From NCBI RefSeq assembly GCF_023101765.2, contig NC_064216.1, positions 3,562,501-3,626,500 of the forward strand: a stretch of 64,000 bases of DNA, written 5' to 3'. Below, piece after piece: positions 54,793 through 64,000 of this stretch. Made by a program: the position numbers and the translations under genes. Position 1 is the first letter of the stretch; every line of letters starts with the position of its first letter. Origin of the DNA: Spodoptera frugiperda. Its lineage: Eukaryota > Arthropoda > Insecta > Lepidoptera > Noctuidae. A model generated the notes under the pieces. The model worked only from the letters and a program-made list of their open reading frames with translations, did not search any database and had not been told where the DNA came from.

Positions 54793-55684
54793 TGTTACAG
54801 TCAGAGTGATTAAATAGCAATTATTCATAATGACTGGTTATTATGAATAATCGTATATAAATGCCAAATTCACTAGACAATGTAATAAATTAATCACTTT
54901 ATCTGGATATTATTCATAATAGAGAGTCCAAGTTAGTCAAAGTAATAATACATGTATAACTCAAAATGTCACAAGACTTTTACTTGTAAGAATAACTTGT
55001 AAGAATAAAAATTAATGTTTAAGATCAAAGACTAATTTGTTATGGCATAAATATGATTCGCATAACGTTAGTAGGCCTAATAACTTATGTAGGAAATGGT
55101 GGTAGAGAACTTGTAGTGCCCTATACATAATTCCGATCAAACTAATTTGCTATAGTTTCTGTAACAATTAAATAATAATGTTGGTTAAAAATTTAATAAT
55201 GATATGCAACAAAAGTTAGTGACAAAACCGAATTGCTACAAAACCGACTCCACGTAGTCTTGTTTGTCCTACCCCTAGAGTGTAATTTAAAATCGCGTAG
55301 GCGCGTAGGAGCGAGGCGGCCCGCGGGCTGAGGAGCAGGAGGCTGCTAGCGAGCCAACGCGGCTGAGGCTGGCCGGCGAAGCCGGCCAACAAGCCGAAGC
55401 TGCGGTGGTGAGCGAAAGCCGTCTGCGACGATTAGCACGCGTGGGGCCGCCGGAGGCCCGCAGCGCCGGAGCCATGACAGAAACCCTGCCTGCTGCAAGC
55501 TGCATGTTTGTTTGCATGCTGCTCGTTTTATTACATTATCCAAGTCTTCGAAGATAGTATATAAAATTGCTAGTTAATGTGATTAATTTTGAGTCATTTA
55601 TCACTTTATCTAAATTGAGTAGACGTTATATATAATTGCTAGACGGTATATATAATATCAAGATTTATTACTTTGGCTGTAACA
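54793..55684. mobile_element. TIR element with TA target duplication and GC-rich core
   Basis: TGTTACAGTCAGAGTGATTA at the left and the reverse complement TGTTACAGCCAAAGTAATAA at the right are imperfect inverted repeats. TA flanks both ends (54791-54792, 55685-55686). AT-rich arms repeat phrases such as TTATTCATAA and ATCACTTTATCT. No transposase. A TA duplication is usual for Tc1/mariner-related elements. Confidence 0.75.
55293..55520. other. GC-rich core of the 54793-55684 element
   Basis: An abrupt CpG-rich block (AGGCGGCCCGCGGGCTGAGG, GGCTGGCCGGCGAAGCCGGC, GGGGCCGCCGGAGGCCCGCA) inside an AT-rich element. A 76-codon minus-strand frame crosses it but has the Arg/Ala/Ser composition expected from GC-rich DNA. 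Confidence 0.6.
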
Positions 55685-55686
55685 TA

Positions 55687-56925
55687 TATATGAGTAAAAT
55701 CTGTAATAATAATTATTGTAGATGTAACTGTATTTATAAGATTGATGACAAATTGCGCTGGCACTGCTGGAATCGGCTCACTGCCGCGTGAGCGGAGACG
55801 TCATGCATTCCTAAATGCTCTACAGTCGGTGGCGCTGTGGGTTGGGTCGCTCCGTTCCCTACATAATGGTCGATCGGACCGATTGCTGGCCCACAAGTCA
55901 TGCTCGTGACCGGGTGCCTTCTGCTGGAGCAGGTCGTCTCGCTCACTGTGCTGGTGGGTTGGTCCAGCAGGTCCAGTGTAATGCAAGTAATGTAATAGGA
56001 TCCTATGTATTATATAAGAATACTTGTATAGTGATATTTGTGGTTGTAGTAGCATGCAATACTTTTCGTAATAAGTTCTAGTTTTTGTAAATTATAACTA
56101 ATTGTATATTTGTATAATAAGGGCACGGACTCGAGTCCGTGGAGATTAATTTATATAATATAATAAAAAAAACTGTCAGCACATAATAATGAACAAATTT
56201 TTGTGGGCGACCCGTACGTTATAAGACGAAAGCTTAATGACTAAGCTTTTTCTAAGAATCTGTGGACCCTTCGGTTTTAATGGACACTAGCGCCCTTTTC
56301 CGGGCGTTACTGAGGTATTATAGTAGGTATAAATATCGTAAGGTCACGCTAGTCATTCTCTTAAAAAGTATCGTCTTTTTGCTTGGCTTTTTATATACGT
56401 AGGTACTAGAACAATATACGGTGAGTAAGAGTAGTTCGCCGCCCGATCACAACCAGACCCCTTACGCACATAGCGCGTCGCGTACCGCGCGCGCTTCGGC
56501 GCGGCGGGAGAAGTCATTGGGCGACTTTACCCTTTAAAATAAAAGGTTAATTATTAATATTATTTAGCTAAACTATAATCAAAAGTAAAGTACATAAATA
56601 ATTTAAATCTTAAGTTTAGCAGCTGCTAGCACTGTCACGTTTCTTAGAGAAATATTGTACAAAATACAAAATATAATCCTCGAAATTACTTCGGCCTACA
56701 ATTCCCGAACGTTATTAATGATTTGAAGTCATGTTTGGCCTTAATTAAACGGGTCTTAGGCTCTAGACTACGCTCCCTTAACTAATGACTATGATTATGG
56801 CTACAAGGCCCCCATTTTTATAATTAGGGAATTAATTGAAATAATGATATGGTAGTAATCATTATAGTATTTTTGTAGTTGTTTAGTCAACTGGTCGCGG
56901 ATGTAAAGTACCTACAACCCGTCTG
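55687..56925. other. non-coding; mixed-composition DNA
   Basis: No gene recognised. About 55740-55980 is GC-richer, with opposing frames; it is followed by a CACGGACTCGAGTCCGTGG palindrome at 56124 and an A-run near 56165, resembling a retroposed piece. A CGCCCTTTTCCGGGCG hairpin lies near 56292 and a GC-rich islet with GCGCGTCGCGT at 56473. Confidence 0.4.
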
Positions 56926-57258
56926 TGTTTTTATGGTATAAGCCGATAAACGAGCAGATGGATCACCTGATGGTAAGCAATCGCTGCTGCCCATAGACAC
57001 CTGAAACACCAGAGTCGTTACAAGTGCGTTGCCGGCCTTTTGCGGGTTAGGAATTTAAGGGTAGTTGGGGAATCGAGGATTAGGAAGATTAAGTAATTAG
57101 GCCTTCGGTGACCTCATCACCGAAGGCCTAATTACTTAATCTGACACAACGAAACACAACGCAAGCGTTGTTTCACGCAGATTTTCAGTGAGGCCGTGGT
57201 ATCACTCTGGTTAAACCCAGCCCATTCGTGCCGAAGCATGGCTCTCCCATACTTAAAT
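56926..57258 (+). repeat. family C dispersed repeat carrying an inverted duplication
   Basis: TTTTTATGGTATAAGCCGAT, AAACGAGCAGATGGATCACC, TGATGGTAAGCAATCGCTGC, CAAGTGCGTTGCCGGCCTTT, then the hairpin at 57086-57142, CACAACGCAAGCGTTGTTTC and GCCGAAGCATGGCTCTCCCA. The most complete copy. Confidence 0.9.
57086..57142. repeat. perfect 26-bp inverted duplication (hairpin)
   Basis: Arms 57086-57111 and 57117-57142 are exact reverse complements, separated by CCTCA. The left arm begins AGATTAAGTAATTAGGCC. Other family C copies have only a single arm-like segment (for example GGTAATTCGGACTCCGGTGAC at 28939), so the second arm is an addition. Confidence 0.95.
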
Positions 57259-58305
57259 GTGTACATCTGGTGATACATCTTATGACATGTATTTGTAGTT
57301 TATTTTTCTTATAATACGTACCTTCTTTAGATTTGAGTAATTGGATTATTCGATTTAGAAGCTCAGCAGTATCACAAAATCTGTGGTAATACATGCTATT
57401 TGGCTCCAAACTAACAAATCACGCAGTTTTCAATTATATACAGTATGTGCATAGATGAGCAAAAATTTGGACAATAGTCGTTAAGCATTTTCTTCAAAGA
57501 AAATGTGAGGCTTTTTCGTAGTAATGCCATTATATTTTTATGTTGGAATGATTTCAGCTTAAGACGGAGTCGTTGGAAACAGGCCATGTGCAAATAAGTA
57601 GGCCGAAGGTGGGGTGTAATTGTGCAGATACCAACACACATCCTTCCTGTCTTGTTGGAACTGTTTTTCTGTAAGGCCTTTTTAACAATCTGATGTTTGA
57701 AATATTTGCCTTGCTGTGAGGGATATATTATTAATCGTTGAGTTTTATCTCATTTATAGTAATAGGAAAGTGAGATCTAAAAGGCAGATATTTAGATTAT
57801 TAATTTGAAAGTGCTATTTAAAAGTTGTTTCTATCCACTTCCATTTAGATATAAGCCTAAGTTTCTGCATTTACATATTAACATGTAATATTATTAATTT
57901 ATGAGTTTATTTTTTAATTTTTAATATTATTAGGCGTGACGTTGCGTGTATTCATTTGTGATTAAATATATTAACAGCAGCCAAAGGAGGATCCTTGATG
58001 TCACTTTGTCACTTAATTTTACCTCTTCTAACTCCACCGTGGCGCTTTCTCCTCTGAAGTATCATAGCGTAACGCCATTTTGAGATCCTATTGGAAGTTT
58101 AAGGGATTAAAGTATTAAAACAATCAACTGTTCAGCTTCATTACACAATTATAAAGGCGAAGAATTTGTTTACTTGGAGTTGGATAAAGAAAATGCAGTT
58201 AAAAGTTAGATGTCAACAATAAGGATTAAAAATGTTGTAATCTTTTAATCTACTTGGTGTATTTTTCAATTACATCATCCCGCTTAACCTACTCTACTTT
58301 CGAAG
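57259..58305. other. non-coding, nothing recognised
   Basis: AT-rich sequence; minus-strand frames at 57185-57641 are not recognisable proteins. Confidence 0.45.
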
Positions 58306-58356
58306 GTACACTTTGGAACTAGCACCTAGCTTCACTGACGGATAGATTTTATTATT

Positions 58357-59659
58357 TACTAGCTTTTGCCCGCGACTTCGTTCGCGTGGAATAGTGACTT
58401 CCGGCAAATTTTTGGTTTTAACCACATAGTTCCCATAGCTATAGGCTGATGATGATGATGATGATGATGAGTTCCCGATCTCGCGGAATCTCTTCAAAAA
58501 TGAGATGTGGAAGATATTCCAGGGAACTCTTCAAAAATCAACATAATGAGCTCTGCGTTTGATTTTAATAGATGTATACTCACTTAGGGCATTGAAAAAA
58601 TAGTTTAAAAACGGACTTTAACTAAAGAAATATTATAATCTTTCCGAACTTAAGATGAAAACTAACTTAAAACTAAAGAAAGCTACGAATTACGAATTTA
58701 TAACAATTAAAAAAGAAATTATATTAGAACCTATCCTTTATGCTATAATAACCAAGCTTAAACTAAATAATTTAAAAGAAACGACTTAAATCTAATCTAA
58801 TTAATTTATAAATTAGACTTACAATTTTATTAAAAAAACAGGAAAACCCAACAAATAAACTTATTAATTGACAAATACAACGAAACCAATTTAGAATATA
58901 CGAAACAGCAGGACCACTACAGACAAATAATCATACGACTGATAATACACATTTTCTACAATAGTACCGAAACGCTCGGCCGATACCCAACCAAATAATT
59001 GTAACAAAACCATAGCGCAATCTATTTCGCTCCCAACGCCATCTATCGAGGATAAAGACAACTTGGATTATTTATTTATACTCCGTTCGGGCATTTTCTT
59101 TGTACTAAAAGTTTAATTATATTGATATAATTTTTTTCATACCTTTTTACTATTTGTTAACTTTTTTCGATGAATTAAAACAATAACATGAACCGAAGTC
59201 GTGTAACGATCGACATAGAATTATCTATACTCCGTTAGAGCGTTTTCTTTGTACTAAAAGTTGTATTGTTATATTTTTCATTGCTTTTTACTATTTTGTA
59301 AAAACAAATTTCCAATGAATTAAAACAATAACATGAACTGAACAATTGTAATTACACCATTGCGCGATCAACGCCATCTATCTACGGAGTATAGGAACAG
59401 CCCGACATTGTTAAATTCCGTACTATAAGTACGAAATTGAACAATAGATGGCGATGTATGTCCGGAATAAATTTATTTTTTATTTTATTTTTATTTTATT
59501 TTTATTTTATTTTTATTTTATTTTTATTTTATTTTTATTTTTATTTTATTTTATTTTTATTTTATTTTTATTTTATTTTTATTTTATTTTTATTTTATTT
59601 TTATTTTATTTTTATTTTATTTTTATTTTATTTTTATTTTTATTTTTATTTTATTTTTA

Positions 59660-59690
<31 letters not shown>

Positions 59691-59860
59691 TTTATTTTAT
59701 TTTTATTTTTATTTTATTTTATTTTTATTTTATTTTATTTTATTTTATTTTATTTTATTTTATTTTATTTTATTTTATTTTATTTTATTTTATTTTATTT
59801 TATTTTATTTTATTTTATTTTATTTTATTTTATTTTATTTTTATTTTTATTTTATTTTTA

Positions 59861-59891
<31 letters not shown>

Positions 59892-60408
59892 TTATTTTTA
59901 TTTTATTCTTATTTTATTTTTATTTTATTTTTATTTTATTTTTATTTTATTTTTTGATTTTTGAAATAAAAATATATCTATGTCCTTTCTAAGGTTCTAA
60001 ACTATATCTGTACCAAATTTCAACCAAATCCGTCAAATAGTTGCGGAGATTAATGGTATAAGCATAGAATGTTCGACGTGATTCTTTAATTTGACATAAC
60101 TTTTTTATTTATGAACCGATTGACATGAAACAAACACTAAATGTAAATTTAAGCATCCCACAATATATTCGTGAAAACCGCATCCAACTCGGATCAGCCG
60201 TTTCTGAGATTAGCGCGCACAGACGAACAGACAAACAGACAAACAGACAAACAGACAAACAGACAAACAGACAAACAGACACAGAAAAAAAAGTTAATTA
60301 CATTTTTGGGTTTGACATCGACATAACAATAACCCCTGCTATTTTTTTTATTTTTATTTTCAATGTACAGACAGCACTTTTCTACGATTTTATTATATGT
60401 ATAGATAT
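58357..60408. mobile_element. 2.05-kb non-coding repeat, copy 2
   Basis: Matches 50871-52934 almost base for base outside the arrays. Visible differences include AAACAGGAAAACCCAACAAA replacing AAACTAACTACAGTAACTAC, and one extra or missing array unit here and there (the ACAGACAA array is longer here, 60219-60281). Such similarity implies recent movement or exchange between the copies. Confidence 0.9.
59472..59957. repeat. TTTTA/TTTTTA microsatellite array, copy 2
   Basis: The counterpart of 51989-52503, with a longer uniform TTTTA block in the centre. It produces stop-free Phe/Ile/Leu/Tyr frames that are not genes. Confidence 0.95.
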
Positions 60409-60484
60409 AGATTTCTTTATGGCAACAAACATTTTAAAAATACCTATATATGGTTAAATTGGAATAAATGATTTGACTTTGACC

Positions 60485-61694
60485 ACTGTGTATTTTGCTA
60501 TGTCGCTGCTTGGGACTTTCCTAGGGGGGGGGACAAATTGAATTATTCGAGTTTGAAATCATTGAAAATATGAAATTAATCGAAGAGCAGGAGTAGGAAC
60601 AAGGTGATTTTTAGTTAGAGAGAAAAATGGGATGGTATTCCTGCCTCAAAAAAATTTAATTAAAATTACATAATTTATCAATTTCTTTTTGAGAAATGAT
60701 TACACCGATGACAATTAAATTAAATAAAGTTTTGTTAAAAATAACAGATACACATCTGTTATTTGTAATGCTTTAATCGTTTCACCAAAAAAATAATAAT
60801 CAAAAGCAAAACAACCCAACACAGCTAACATAAGTCCTTTACTAAAAACAACTTAAGTACCTATAAGTAGGTTGTAAGTTGACAGGTAATCGTACAAACA
60901 CTGGGACATATCCTTCCGTAGTCTCCCTACTTCTGACAACGCTGGTACTGCCTCTGAGGGGGATGAAATGGATTTATGGGATAAAAAGGGCTTCATAAGG
61001 ATATTTATTTGGATTTAAGTCAACGGAACCCTGTTTTGTTTTGTTTAGGGCGGTTTAAGAGGTGGTTGCTTTGGTTTTAAATTGTAAATTGAGAGAAAAT
61101 GTTTGATGTTGACGTTACGATTGGCTCTTATTCTGGGATCGTAGTAAGATTGATGTGTTTCTTACTAGAATTTTTCATCATCATCATATCAGTCATAAGA
61201 CTTCCACTGCTGCACATAGGCCTCCCCCAATGACTTGCAGATAGGCCGTTGGAAGCGACATAATAGTTAGTAGGATAGTTTTTCCGTATAACAGAAAAAT
61301 CTATTACAGAGTAAACCAAGGTGAAAGATTTTCCAGTTTTATAGAATAAAAGTGTAACACAATGTTAGCGTTTCTCCTTTACCGTTACACTACAACAATT
61401 TTCATCATACTACATCCCTTTATAGCTCCCGAGCTCCCCGTTATTATTAAGAACTTGGAAATCGAAAAACGAAGCAATCTCCGTACATTGTAACAACAAA
61501 AATAGAAACGAAATCTGTTCACAGCAAACACGATACAAAGGTCAATAGTAAAAGGACGGTTTGGAGTAAACCTTTATTTTCCGGAAGATCCTCGTTCGAT
61601 GCCCAATAAGCAACTATCTTGGATATAAAATAGTAATTTTCTTTGCCATTTCACACGACTGGACTTTGTGTTGTGGGTTTTCAAGCCTTTATCT
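60485..61694. other. non-coding with repeat relics
   Basis: A degraded family A fragment (AGAGCAGGAGTAGGAACAAG, GATTTTTAGTT, CTCAAAAAAAT) is at 60580-60660. On the minus strand at 61174-61262 is the 3' coding end of an RTE-type LINE: it reads SLGEAYVQQWKSYD then a stop, followed by a GATGATGATG run. Nothing else recognised. Confidence 0.6.
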
Positions 61695-61841
61695 TAATGC
61701 TGGCACCACACTTTCGCGCAAGTCAAGAGGTTGTTGAGATACATTGTCGTTATTCTATAGTAGCTTTAGTGCTCCTTGCATTATAAGACAGCAATGTACT
61801 TCGATGCCGTGTCCGCTTGCGCAAGTGTGGTGCCAGCATTA
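61695..61841. mobile_element. MITE with TA-flanked palindromic arms
   Basis: ATGCTGGCACCACACTTTCG-CGCAAG and CTTGCGCAAGTGTGGTGCCA-GCAT are inverted arms with one internal base difference; TA flanks both sides. The interior has no coding capacity. Confidence 0.85.
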
Positions 61842-62182
61842 GGTTAACTGACGTCACTCTATAAGTCTATACGATAACGTTCAACCCTATTGTCAGCAAT
61901 CGTTTTTCTATGCGAAGAGGTTGTAATGGAGTTGTTGGGATCATGTCTGGGATGTTCTTGAAGTGTTTTCGTGTTCTGTATTTTTATAGGGTGTGGTGTC
62001 TTTCTTTATCGTCTTGTCTTGTTTGTAAGTAATGTTTTGACGGTTTTGTGGTTGTTTTTGATTACGGAGTGATGTGATGGGTAATTTTTCTGCCACATAA
62101 ATCAAAATTATCATAAACATGAAACATACGATTAGAAGAAATTGCATGTGTTATTTTTCTCAGTGTTATTTTTTACAATAAT
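61842..62182. other. non-coding, nothing recognised
   Basis: AT-rich sequence; no supportable feature. Confidence 0.45.
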
Positions 62183-62262
62183 GTATACTTAGAGTCATTT
62201 AATGGTTACCTTGTCCTGTCGTCAGTAATAGTTTAAGTAATCATTAAATGTCTCTAAGTGCG
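62183..62262. mobile_element. MITE family G, copy 3
   Basis: ATACTTAGAGTCATTTAATG-GTTAC and AGTTTAAGTAATCATTAAAT-GTCTCTAAGTG are the inverted arms in the family G pattern. Confidence 0.75.
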
Positions 62263-62814
62263 ACTGTTGCTGTTTAGTAACAGTTATTAACAAAAATTAA
62301 AATGCAAATAATATATTTATTTTTGTTGTTTTTTTTTCTTACTTTATTTCGGGTGTATTGCTTGTCCCTGGTGTTGTATCAAATTAATGTTTTATCTTTC
62401 TTTCTTTCTTTACTTCTTGCCCTTTCTGGCTCAGTTGAGAATATGAAGTAAAATCTTTTCTTTATCTTCATAGAATATTATACCACGAAAAAGACATTTT
62501 ATATAATATGTGTTTAAGCACAACAACTAGCAATCTGTTTTGATATCAACTAAAAATATCTAAAACGACTATTCGCAGGATATTCTGTGGTATCTAGTCA
62601 AGCACTTAAGTGTATTAGGCTAGACTTTCTAGAAAACATATATTTTTTGTAAGGGAGATACATGTTTTTGATCAATCAAATGATATCTTTAGATAAACTA
62701 TCATATTATATAAAAAATCATGGCTTTTGGGTTATTGAATCTTAGTTGTTGTACATTTTCTTTACTCGTACATATTTATTATAATCTTCATCCGCCATCA
62801 TGTGGAATAAAAAG
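62263..62814. other. non-coding, nothing recognised
   Basis: AT-rich sequence; no supportable feature. Confidence 0.45.
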
Positions 62815-62965
62815 TGTCATATGTTTTATTCTAGACCATAACCTTCCCGTGTTCCAAATTTCATCCCGATACCTTCAACTATTTTGACGTGACTAACTAA
62901 TACACATACACACAAATACATAAACACACAAACTTACAAACATGCGCATTTATAATAATAGTAAG
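62815..62965 (+). repeat. family E-type dispersed repeat end
   Basis: GTTCCAAATTTCATCCCGAT, ACCTTCAACTATTTTGACGT, an ACACATACACACAAATACAT run and GCATTTATAATAATAGTAAG. Confidence 0.5.
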
Positions 62966-63137
62966 ATGTCCTTGAAAATCAATTACAATATAAGGCAAGT
63001 AATACTACGGGGTGGTAACTTTACCATGAACTGCTGTGTCAATTCTGAATGTGACATTGATGTATAACTTAAATACATCTAAGATATGTACTTATAAAAT
63101 ATCTGTGACAGTTTCCTTGTTTGGCAGTCGTAGCTAA

Positions 63138-63195
63138 ATTTTTTTTTCAGGGCTAAAATTATCCAATTACTTCTCTCGCCAGGGTAAGGCAGGCA
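63138..63195 (+). repeat. family A short interspersed repeat, relic
   Basis: Poly(T), GGGCTAAAATTATCCAATTA, CTTCTCTCGCCAGGGTAAGG. Only the poly(T) half is recognisable. Confidence 0.6.
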
Positions 63196-63707
63196 GGCGG
63201 CTATGATCACTACATATACTGATGACTACCTATCTTGTCGAGTTAATAGTGATTAGGTAGTCAAGTCAAGTGTCAAGCCAGTAATTATGAATCTTTATTA
63301 GCTAATGAGACTTAGGTAAGCATGAACATTTTATGATTTAGGTAAATTAATAATAATTAGTTCCTGTGTGTACCTAAACTACATAATTAGGATATGTGAG
63401 ACGTGAATTTATAATGGTATTAGGTTTTACAATCACGTCATTTCTTTCCTTATATGTCGAGGAGTCATATATATGTTTTTAATGAATAAATTATTGCAAT
63501 TTTCCAAAATATATTTTTTTTATGAAGAGCATTTATTTGAGGTAAGGTTGATTACAGTTGTACATAAACATTGGGATAGAAACCAAAAACCCATACATAG
63601 TATTAAAGATGGGTAATTTTTTGGATAAGTACTAAAAATGGATAAATATTTGTTTTAACTAGAGGACCTCCATAAGTAGTTGTCACTGAGCTGACTTATA
63701 ATTAAAC
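63196..63707. other. non-coding, nothing recognised
   Basis: AT-rich sequence; no supportable feature. Confidence 0.45.
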
Positions 63708-63900
63708 TAGCTTTAGCCAGCGACCTCTTGCGCACAATCCCGTTTTTTCCCTTAGGATTTTCGAGAAATCTTTGGATAAAAGTATCTTATGTCCGTCCTG
63801 TGGTTCTGTTCCCTACCAATTTTAGTCAAGTTGATTTAGCCGTTCTTGAGTTATAAATAGTGTAACTAACACGACATTATTTTATGTTTTATATAGATTA
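63708..63900 (+). repeat. dispersed repeat related in style to the 2-kb element ends
   Basis: ACTAGCTTTAGCCAGCGACC at the left and TTTTATGTTTTATATAGATT at the right recall the ACTAGCTTTTGCCCGCGACT start and TATTATATGTATAGAT end of the 2-kb element. In between, AGTCAAGTTGATTTAGCCGT-TCTTGAG is the usual internal phrase. A short version of the same repeat style. Confidence 0.5.
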
Positions 63901-64000
63901 TAACTCTACAAACATTATAACATGTATCGGTCGATTCTCAAACTACTTGTAAAGATAGCACGTTAACATACGCTCCATCCGAAAAAAAAACGCAAATTGT

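Larger units (their letters stand above)
58306..60484 (+). mobile_element. LINE-type 3' end split by the 2-kb element
   Basis: GGAACTAGCACCTAGCTTCA-CTGACGGA at 58315 and GGAATAAATGATTTGACTTT at 60462 are the start and end phrases of the intact copy at 11325-11482. The 2.05-kb element lies between them. A partial ATAGATTT direct repeat (58343, 60405) may be its target duplication. Confidence 0.65.

Noticed and set aside
55287..55543. Minus-strand 65-76-codon frames in the GC-rich block
   Set aside because: Arg/Ala/Ser-rich composition and absence of stops are expected from the base composition; no recognisable protein.
57117..57142. A CRISPR-like or attachment-site interpretation of the hairpin
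   Set aside because: There is one inverted pair only, inside a eukaryotic dispersed repeat; no array of spaced direct repeats exists anywhere in the window.

Overview
The window is AT-rich eukaryotic nuclear DNA, almost certainly from a moth or butterfly (Lepidoptera) and plausibly a noctuid. The reasons are two tRNA-headed SINE families of lepidopteran type, RTE-like and CR1/L2-like LINE tails, many short TIR elements (MITEs), long gene-poor stretches and insect-style splice acceptors. Order-level placement rests on recognising repeat styles; no species marker gene is present.

Host gene content is thin. Position 6013-6229 (+) is a convincing terminal exon of an unrecognised gene. Position 1395-1582 (-) is a plausible terminal exon of another. 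Position 21591-22001 (-) is a small, probably intronless gene for a very basic protein whose C-terminus resembles an Orange domain; it has a GC-rich upstream region and a downstream poly(A) signal. Everything else up to about 46 kb is non-coding DNA full of SINEs, MITEs and dispersed repeats. Several repeats are nested or duplicated: a MITE inside a MITE at 15.6-16.1 kb, a SINE split by another repeat at 26.2-26.5 kb, and a duplicated block around 25.4/27.0 kb.

The remarkable part is 47-54.7 kb. A 708-codon open frame (47473-49599) begins with the RNase H and zinc-knuckle end of a 5'-truncated I/R1/Jockey-type LINE. It runs, without a stop, into sequence that leads to the superfamily 1 helicase of an alphavirus-like (virga/nege-like) RNA virus. 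The viral helicase resumes at 53733 with its Walker A motif, after a 4156-bp TIR transposon that sits between 4-bp direct repeats. That transposon carries a truncated CR1/L2-like LINE (49718 to about 53130). The LINE carries a 2.06-kb non-coding element (50871-52934), which carries a 0.5-kb TTTTA-type array. The same 2-kb element is present again at 58357-60408, also inside a LINE-type 3' end. The viral relic is broken (split by the transposon, plus one frameshift near 54.32 kb) and has no visible polymerase.

Downstream, 54.8-55.7 kb is a TA-flanked TIR element with an oddly GC-rich core, and 56.9-57.3 kb is a dispersed repeat holding a perfect 26-bp inverted duplication. The last 3.5 kb holds only repeat relics. 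Family letters used below (A, B, C, D, E, F, G, H) are local labels for repeats that occur more than once in this window.
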